From Altererythrobacter sp. C41 (lineage in GTDB: Bacteria; Pseudomonadota; Alphaproteobacteria; Sphingomonadales; Sphingomonadaceae), in the NCBI RefSeq assembly GCF_016803135.1, contig NZ_JAEVFE010000006.1:1-64000 (forward strand): a stretch of 64,000 bases of DNA, written 5' to 3'. Under the pieces are notes generated by a model. The model did no database searches, was not told the origin of the DNA, and saw only the letters and a program-made list of their open reading frames with translations. Position 1 is the first letter of the stretch, and the number at the start of each line of letters is the position of its first letter. The position numbers and the translations under genes are program-made. Of the stretch, positions 58,570 through 64,000 are shown in pieces.

Positions 58570-61464
58570 ATGGGATCGAAGGCAAGCCTATTCCGCGCGA
58601 CATCAGCCATCTCCCTTTTGATGGCGGGCGTCTCACCGGCATTTGCGCAGCAAGCATCGTCGTCACCCGACGAAGGACTCGCGGCCGATGCCGCGTCACA
58701 AGTGGCGCCCGGCGACATGATCGTCGTGACCGGGTCGCGCATCGCCCGACCGGAACTCGAGTCGCCCATGCCCGTCAGCGTCACCAGCATGGAGCAGGCG
58801 CTCGATATCGGCCGAACCAGTGCCATCGAGGCGCTGGAACTGGACCCTGCGCTCGGCACCAACCAGAATCTCAGCAGCGACGTCCGGGGCTGGGATGCGG
58901 GGATCGCGGCGGTAAACCTGCGCAATCTCGGCACCAATCGCAGTCTGACGCTTATCGACGGACAGCGTCGCGTGTCCGGTTCGGCACGATCCTCCGCGGT
59001 CGACATCGGCATGATTCCGGTAAGCATGATCGAGCGGATCGAGGTCGTGACCGGCGGCGCTGCCGCAATTTACGGGGCGGACGCGGTCACCGGCGCGGTC
59101 AATGTCATCACCAAGCGCGACATCGAAGGCCTCCACATTTCGGGACTGGCCGGTATTTCGGAGCAAGGCGATGCCGCGAAATACCTTGTCTCCGTCGCCA
59201 CTGGCGGCAAGTTTGCCGGGGGCCGCGGCTCGTTCTCGATCGGGGGCACCTACTCACAATCCAATCCCCTGATCTATACCGACCGCTTCGACTGGCGGGA
59301 TTGGCCGACCTACCGGGCAAATCCCGACAATACCGGGATCGATGACGGAATTCCCGATCGTGTGCTGTCCCCGAACACCAGGCAGATCTATTATGACTAT
59401 GTCCCGACCTACTGGCTGAACGGCCAGCGCTACATGGTCGAGAACGGCAATATCCGCGAATCCCGCTGCGACATCGAATACAGCCCCGGCCAATATGCGG
59501 TGTGCGATGGGGGCGACGGCCGGAACCTGAGCGACCGCGACCAATTCCGCGGCGGCCTGAAGTCGTTGGCGCTGATGGGGCGGGTCGATTACCAGATCAC
59601 CGACGCCATCGAATTCGGCACGCACTTCTCCTATGCGCGGCAGAAGTACGATGGAACGTACAATTATTGGCGTGACGACAGCCGGACCACCTATTTCTCC
59701 GGCCCGGTTCCCGGTGGACGCGGCGCCAGCGCCACGCTGGACAACCCCTATCTGCCCGACTCCGTCCGGCAGGTGATGATCGATAACAACCTCACGTCGC
59801 TGTATATCGACCGCACCTACGGCAACTTCCCGGAACGGGAAGAAGATCACGACCGGGAAAGCTATACCATCGGCGCCTCGCTTGGCGGGGATCTGGGCTC
59901 CGGTTTCAAATGGGAAGCATTCTGGCAATATGGCCGCGTGACCGACAACGTCACCGAAGCGAATGTCCCGTGGAAATCGCACTGGATCGCTGCGCGCGAC
60001 GCGATTGCCGATCCCGTTACCGGCGAACCCGTTTGCCGCGACGAGGCAGCTCGTGCCGCCGGCTGCGTGCCGTTCGATATCTTCAGCACGGAACCGGCGA
60101 CCGAGGCGCAGATCAAATGGGCAATGGCCGATCGGCACGAGCGGCGGGTCAACACGCAGCAGGTCTACGGCGCGAATATCAACGGTCCGCTGTTCGCACT
60201 TCCTTATGGAGACGTTTCGGTCGCCGTAGGTGTCGAGCATCGCAAGGAAACGCTGACGACGCGGGACGATCCGCTCGCACTCGCCGGCGAGCTTGTCTAC
60301 GGCGCCGGTCCATCCGAACATCCGGAACTCGACGCGTCGTTCGATGTGAGCGAAGCCTATGGGGAAATGGTCATTCCGGTCCTGAGCGATCTGCCGTTCG
60401 CCCGCCGGCTCGAGGTCGAGGGCGCCTATCGCTATTCGGATTACAGCACTGTCGGCAGCACGCACGCCTGGAAAGCTGGCGCCATTTGGTCGCCGGTTGA
60501 CGGGATCAGCTTCCGCGGCGTCCGCTCACGCAGCGTGCGCACGCCGAATTTCGGCGAGCTCTACGAAGCGAAGGTCGAGACGCTCACCGGGGCTTATACC
60601 GATGCCTGTTCGCTGGCGCTGTATTACGCCTCCGAGACGCGAGCCGCGAACTGCAAGGCGCTGGGGATCGATACTCCCTTCGAGACCCCCAGGATCGGGC
60701 CGGTGGTCGTCACCGGCGGCAACCCCGATCTCAAGCCGGAAACCTCGAACAGCCTGACGCTCGGCGTCATTCTGCAACCCGGTTTCCTGCCCGGTCTCGA
60801 TGTGACGGTTGATTATTGGGATATCGACATCAAGAATGTCATCACCCAGTTCTCCTACGCCACCCTCATCCGGCTCTGCGTGGATGCGCCCACGATCGAC
60901 AACCCCTATTGCGCGCGGGTGACGCGCGATCCGACCACCCATTATGCGACGCGGGTCGAATCGAACCAGCTGAACGCGGCGCGGCTCTATGCGCGCGGCA
61001 TCGACATCGGGGCGGCTTATCGCCGGCCGGTGGGCGGCGGCGTCCTCAGCCTCTCGTTCAAGGGCAGCTACCTGCTCGACAAGGTGACGGAAACCACTCC
61101 TGGAATCCCCGAAGGCGATGTCGTGTCCGATGGCGCCTGGGAGAATCCCCGGTTTCGGGCGAACTTGCTGACCGCATACAGGGTCGGCGACCTCAACATC
61201 GCACTTAATACGCGCTTCATCAGCGCCGCCACCTACGAGCTGAATACCGATTCCGACGAAGCCTATCCGCGGCAGCATATCCCGGCCAAGGTCTACAACG
61301 ACCTGACCCTGCAATATGATATCACGGAGAAATACCAGTTTGGCATCGGGGTGAACAACATCCTCAACATCATGCCTACGCACATGCCGACGATCTATCG
61401 CGACGACAGAATCTACGGCGTCGTCGGCCGGTATTTCTTCGCGACGGTCAAGATGGACTTCTGA
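58570..61464 (+). CDS. TonB-dependent receptor, oar/FecA-type plug
   Basis: A 964-residue outer-membrane receptor. A signal peptide (SLLMAGVSPAFA, cut before QQASSS) is followed by the plug domain with IVVTGSRIARPELESPMPV (TonB box-like start), VNLRNLGTNRSLTLIDGQRR and IEVVTGGAAAIYGADAVTGAVNVITK. The rest forms a 22-stranded barrel, ending at FFATVKMDF with a final aromatic residue. The ligand is not predictable from sequence, but the associated MFS, M20 and polyol genes suggest a bulky polyol- or sugar-containing organic compound. GAGGA precedes ATG 58570; a GTG 12 bases earlier is less likely. Confidence 0.93.
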   Translation: MGSKASLFRATSAISLLMAGVSPAFAQQASSSPDEGLAADAASQVAPGDMIVVTGSRIARPELESPMPVSVTSMEQALDIGRTSAIEALELDPALGTNQNLSSDVRGWDAGIAAVNLRNLGTNRSLTLIDGQRRVSGSARSSAVDIGMIPVSMIERIEVVTGGAAAIYGADAVTGAVNVITKRDIEGLHISGLAGISEQGDAAKYLVSVATGGKFAGGRGSFSIGGTYSQSNPLIYTDRFDWRDWPTYRANPDNTGIDDGIPDRVLSPNTRQIYYDYVPTYWLNGQRYMVENGNIRESRCDIEYSPGQYAVCDGGDGRNLSDRDQFRGGLKSLALMGRVDYQITDAIEFGTHFSYARQKYDGTYNYWRDDSRTTYFSGPVPGGRGASATLDNPYLPDSVRQVMIDNNLTSLYIDRTYGNFPEREEDHDRESYTIGASLGGDLGSGFKWEAFWQYGRVTDNVTEANVPWKSHWIAARDAIADPVTGEPVCRDEAARAAGCVPFDIFSTEPATEAQIKWAMADRHERRVNTQQVYGANINGPLFALPYGDVSVAVGVEHRKETLTTRDDPLALAGELVYGAGPSEHPELDASFDVSEAYGEMVIPVLSDLPFARRLEVEGAYRYSDYSTVGSTHAWKAGAIWSPVDGISFRGVRSRSVRTPNFGELYEAKVETLTGAYTDACSLALYYASETRAANCKALGIDTPFETPRIGPVVVTGGNPDLKPETSNSLTLGVILQPGFLPGLDVTVDYWDIDIKNVITQFSYATLIRLCVDAPTIDNPYCARVTRDPTTHYATRVESNQLNAARLYARGIDIGAAYRRPVGGGVLSLSFKGSYLLDKVTETTPGIPEGDVVSDGAWENPRFRANLLTAYRVGDLNIALNTRFISAATYELNTDSDEAYPRQHIPAKVYNDLTLQYDITEKYQFGIGVNNILNIMPTHMPTIYRDDRIYGVVGRYFFATVKMDF

Positions 61465-61533
61465 CCCGGTAGGATGGAATCGCAAGCGAGGGCAGCCGCT
61501 CTCGCTTGCCGCTCGAACGAGGAGAGCAGAGGC

Positions 61534-63117
61534 ATGATCCGATCCCTCATCACGATCGCGGGGGCGCTGGCATTCGCCGTCCCCGCCGCCTCGCAGACCC
61601 CGCCGCGGGCCGCCAAGGCCGAGGTGGTGCGCGGTGTGGAATCGCGGGCGAAGCTGTCGCAGGTGATCAACGATCAGTTGTTCAGCTATGCCGAGATCGG
61701 ATTCCAGGAGCATGAGACGGGGCGGTTCCTGACCGCTCTGCTCGAAGAACATGGCTTTGCGATCGATCGCGATGTCGCGGACCTGCCGACCGGATGGGTG
61801 GCGCGGTGGACGAACGGCACCGGCGGCCCGGTGATCGCCTTGGGAAGCGACATCGACGGCATCCCGAAAGCAAGCCAGACGCCGGGTATCCCGTGGCACC
61901 AGCCGATGGTCGATGGTGCTCCGGGTCATGGCGAAGGGCATAATAGCGGCCAGGCGATGAACATCGTCGCAGCGCTGGCGGTGAAGGACTGGATGGTCCG
62001 GACGCAGACGCCGGGGACACTGGTGATCTGGCCCGGCGTCGCCGAGGAGTTGCTGGGCGGCAAGGCCCGCTTCGTCCGTGCCGGCGTGTTCAAGGATGTC
62101 GACGCGGTGATCTTCAGTCACGTCAGCAGTCAGCTCGCCACCAGTTGGGGCCGGCCGAACGGCACCGGCATGGTCAGCGTCGAGTATACGTTCGAAGGCA
62201 AGAGTGCGCATGCCGCGGGTGCGCCGTGGCGGGGAAGATCGGCTCTCGACGGCGTGATCGCGATGGCGGATGGCTGGGAGATGCGGCGCGAGCACCTTCG
62301 CCCCGTACAACGGTCGCATTACGTCATCAGCGAAGGCGGGGACCAGCCCAACGTGGTGCCGTCCGAAGCGAAGATCTGGTTCTACCTGCGCGAGATGGAT
62401 TTCGAGGCCATCAACGAGATGCTGGCGACCGCCGATGCCGTTGCCGACGGGGCAGCCAAGATGACCAACACGACGGTCAGCCGGCAGATTCTCGGCGTGG
62501 CGGCAACCCAGCATTTCAACCGGCCGATGGCAGAAGCCGCCCACGCCAATATCGTCGCTGTCGGCTTGCCCGAATGGGACGCCAACGACCAGGCGTTCGC
62601 GCGTGCCGTGCAGGAAAATGTCGGCGCCACGGTGAAGACCGGATTGCCCACCGAACTGGCGGCATTCGGCCCGCCACCGAAGGAGCCGAAATCGGCCGGG
62701 TCGGACGATATCGGGGACGTGAGCTGGACAGTGCCTACGATCACCATCCGCTATCCGGCCAACATCCCTGGTCTGCCGGGGCACAATTGGGCGAACGCCA
62801 TCGCGATGGCCACCCCGATCGCGCACAAGGGCGTGCAGGCCGGCGCCAAGGTGATGGCTATGACGGTCGTCGACCTGCTGACCAGGCCCAAGCTGATGGC
62901 GGAGGCGAAACGCTATTTCCGTGAGGTGCAGACGAAGGATCAGAACTATGTCTCGATGCTGGCGCAGGACGATGCGCCGCCGACATGGCTGAACTCGGAA
63001 ACCACAACGCGCTACACGCCCGAGCTGCAAAAGCATTATTACGATCCGGAGCAGTATGGATCGTATCTCGAACAGCTTGGGGTCGAGTGGCCGACACTTA
63101 CTCGACCGGAGAAATAG
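61534..63117 (+). CDS. Exported M20-family amidohydrolase, variant metal site
   Basis: A 527-residue M20 protein with a Sec signal peptide (SLITIAGALAFAVPAASQ). Domain order matches the enzyme at 35178: metal loop APGHGEGHNSGQAMN, EE-containing WPGVAEELLGGKAR, the dimerisation domain and last-His loop PGLPGHNWANAIAM. The usual Cys of the metal loop (HACGHN in the paralogue) is replaced by Glu (HGEGHN). It lies 69 bases behind the receptor, probably one transcript. It would cleave an amide in the periplasm from a compound taken up by the receptor. A GAGG motif precedes ATG 61534. The substrate is unknown. Confidence 0.82.
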   Translation: MIRSLITIAGALAFAVPAASQTPPRAAKAEVVRGVESRAKLSQVINDQLFSYAEIGFQEHETGRFLTALLEEHGFAIDRDVADLPTGWVARWTNGTGGPVIALGSDIDGIPKASQTPGIPWHQPMVDGAPGHGEGHNSGQAMNIVAALAVKDWMVRTQTPGTLVIWPGVAEELLGGKARFVRAGVFKDVDAVIFSHVSSQLATSWGRPNGTGMVSVEYTFEGKSAHAAGAPWRGRSALDGVIAMADGWEMRREHLRPVQRSHYVISEGGDQPNVVPSEAKIWFYLREMDFEAINEMLATADAVADGAAKMTNTTVSRQILGVAATQHFNRPMAEAAHANIVAVGLPEWDANDQAFARAVQENVGATVKTGLPTELAAFGPPPKEPKSAGSDDIGDVSWTVPTITIRYPANIPGLPGHNWANAIAMATPIAHKGVQAGAKVMAMTVVDLLTRPKLMAEAKRYFREVQTKDQNYVSMLAQDDAPPTWLNSETTTRYTPELQKHYYDPEQYGSYLEQLGVEWPTLTRPEK

Positions 63118-63144
63118 CGACCTTCAAGCGTCGCGATCGGGTCG

Positions 63145-63396
63145 GTTCGACCGGCCGACGCCGTCCGGCACCTGCATCCAGGGGAGCGGATCTATACGTT
63201 CTGGAAATACTGGCGCGGCGCTTTCGAGCGCAACGCAGGCCTCAGGATCGACCATTTCCTCCTCAATGGTCCCGCCGCCGCACGCCTGACGAAAGCGGCG
63301 GTCGATACGCGCCCGCGAAGCTGGGAGAAGACCAGCGACCATGCGCCGGTCTGGATCGAGCTCGCGGAACGGATGCCGCGAAAGCGTCGCGGCTGA
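63145..63396 (+). pseudogene. xthA: Exodeoxyribonuclease III, C-terminal fragment
   Basis: Reading from about 63145, PADAVRHLHPGERIYTFWKY followed by GAFERNAGLRIDHFLLNGP and EKTSDHAPVWIEL is the last about 80 residues of an ExoIII-type AP endonuclease, ending RKRRG-stop at 63396. The catalytic N-terminal two thirds are missing and no start codon fits. It lies directly behind the M20 gene and so marks the right edge of the catabolic island. The symbol is assigned only by resemblance to xth. Nothing recognisable follows in 63397-63621. Confidence 0.75.
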
Positions 63397-63621
63397 ACAA
63401 CGCCCAATGCCCATTCGGGCCCATGTACGAACTGGCGCGGTGCCATCCGCGTTGTTCTGGGCGCTGTTCGAGGAGGCGCCGCGCAAACCGGGTCACCCCC
63501 TCTTACGCGGCGATCGTTTGCAAAGGACGCATCGATCTCGAGGAGCCCCTAAGAGGAGCCGGCTCATCACGGGCCGGGTAGGGTCTGCCGCCTCAGCATC
63601 ACCTCGAGCAGCGACGCGGCC

Positions 63622-64000
63622 CTAACCCTCGAACGTCGTCTCCAGCGTAATCTCGGCCTTGAGCAGCTTCGAGATCGGGCAGTTCGCCTTCGCCTCGGCG
63701 GCCAGCTTCTCGAACTCCTCGCGTTCGATGCCGTCGACCCGGCCGGTCAGCGTCAGGTCGGAACGGGTGACGGTGAAGCCTTCGCCTTCCTTCTCCAGCG
63801 TCACCTTGGCCTCGGTGTCGAGCGTGCCGGCGGTGTGCCCGGCGCGCGCCAGCGCGAAGCTCAGCGCCATGGTGAAGCAGCTCGCATGCGCTGCCGCGAT
63901 CAGCTCCTCGGGATTGGTGCCCGGCGCGCCTTCGAATCGCGTCGCGAACCCATAGGGCTGGTCCTTGAGCGCGCCCGATCCGGTCGAGACATGGCCCTTG
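63622..64000 (-). CDS. osmC: OsmC-family peroxiredoxin (5' end outside the window)
   Basis: The gene runs off the right edge; the last about 125 residues are present. From the edge it reads KGHVSTGSGALKDQPYGFATRFEGAPGTNPEELIAAAHASC-FTMALSFALARAG, ending LLKAEITLETTFEG. The first redox Cys (HASCFTMA) and the second (KANCPISKLLKA) are those of OsmC organic-hydroperoxide reductases, which reduce peroxides with lipoyl thiols. An internal Met at 63870 is not the start. Neighbouring Ohr is not visible. Confident family call, partial gene. Confidence 0.9.
   Translation of the reverse strand, partial: KGHVSTGSGALKDQPYGFATRFEGAPGTNPEELIAAAHASCFTMALSFALARAGHTAGTLDTEAKVTLEKEGEGFTVTRSDLTLTGRVDGIEREEFEKLAAEAKANCPISKLLKAEITLETTFEG

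Noticed and set aside
49882-63117. Interpreting the island as mannopine/agropine (opine) catabolism
   Set aside because: A mannityl conjugate would suit the enzyme set, but no Moc or Agc-type opine genes are present and nothing in the sequence fixes the substrate, so it is left as one idea to test.
63397-63621. A further fragment after the exodeoxyribonuclease III scrap
   Set aside because: All frames are broken or Arg-rich and I could not match any of them to a family.

Overview
The window is about 64 kb of GC-rich chromosome from an alphaproteobacterium, most probably Sphingomonadales and perhaps Erythrobacteraceae. That placement is inferred from gene content: a MipZ-type division ATPase, a TonB/ExbB/ExbD operon with several ExbD copies, TonB-dependent receptors with the IVVTGSR plug start, small secreted proteins, and a relic of an RcGTA-like gene transfer agent (GTA) cluster. 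No 16S rRNA gene is present, so the genus cannot be fixed.

Bases 1-31,900 are dense core chromosome. They run from the 5' end of cysD (minus strand, cut by the window edge) and tRNA-Gly(TCC) through panC, mipZ, a phosphohexomutase, a BON protein and a ligase-associated DEXH helicase. Next come the tonB-exbB-exbD-exbD operon with a third exbD behind a terminator, then hom, glpX, prs, hisN and an LtaS-like membrane sulfatase. The stretch ends with rpmI-rplT, an AraC regulator, pheST, prfC, and a PII-amtB pair behind a textbook sigma-54 promoter.

Bases 31,900-46,700 hold a GMC oxidoreductase, a sterol-desaturase-type membrane hydroxylase, an M20 amidohydrolase, TerC, a double cold-shock protein, argD-argF-hslO, queC with an overlapping MFS gene, a Cu/Zn SOD lipoprotein and an OmpA protein whose linker is 25 prolines.

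Bases 46,900-49,500 are a decaying GTA/prophage head-gene relic, read on the minus strand. It has an N-terminal scrap of a small phage-type protein fused to a portal C-terminus, an intact-looking DUF6127-type gene and prohead protease, a capsid gene with two single-base frameshifts and no C-terminus, and a DUF2793 gene starting at the capsid break. A sigma-factor scrap (DUF6596-type) follows.

Bases 49,882-63,117 look like an acquired catabolic island. One arm (minus) is an FAD oxidoreductase, a mannitol-type polyol dehydrogenase, a Tat-exported PhoD phosphatase and a ROK sugar kinase. A LacI regulator is divergent from it, followed by an MFS importer, a TonB-dependent receptor and an M20 amidohydrolase. 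A shared operator-like motif (AACGATAATGTT) occurs twice in each of the two divergent promoter regions, which suggests one LacI-controlled regulon. A sensible but unproven reading is outer-membrane uptake of a polyol- or sugar-containing conjugate, periplasmic cleavage, import, oxidation to a ketose and phosphorylation. A fragment of exodeoxyribonuclease III marks the right edge, and an OsmC gene runs off the end of the window.
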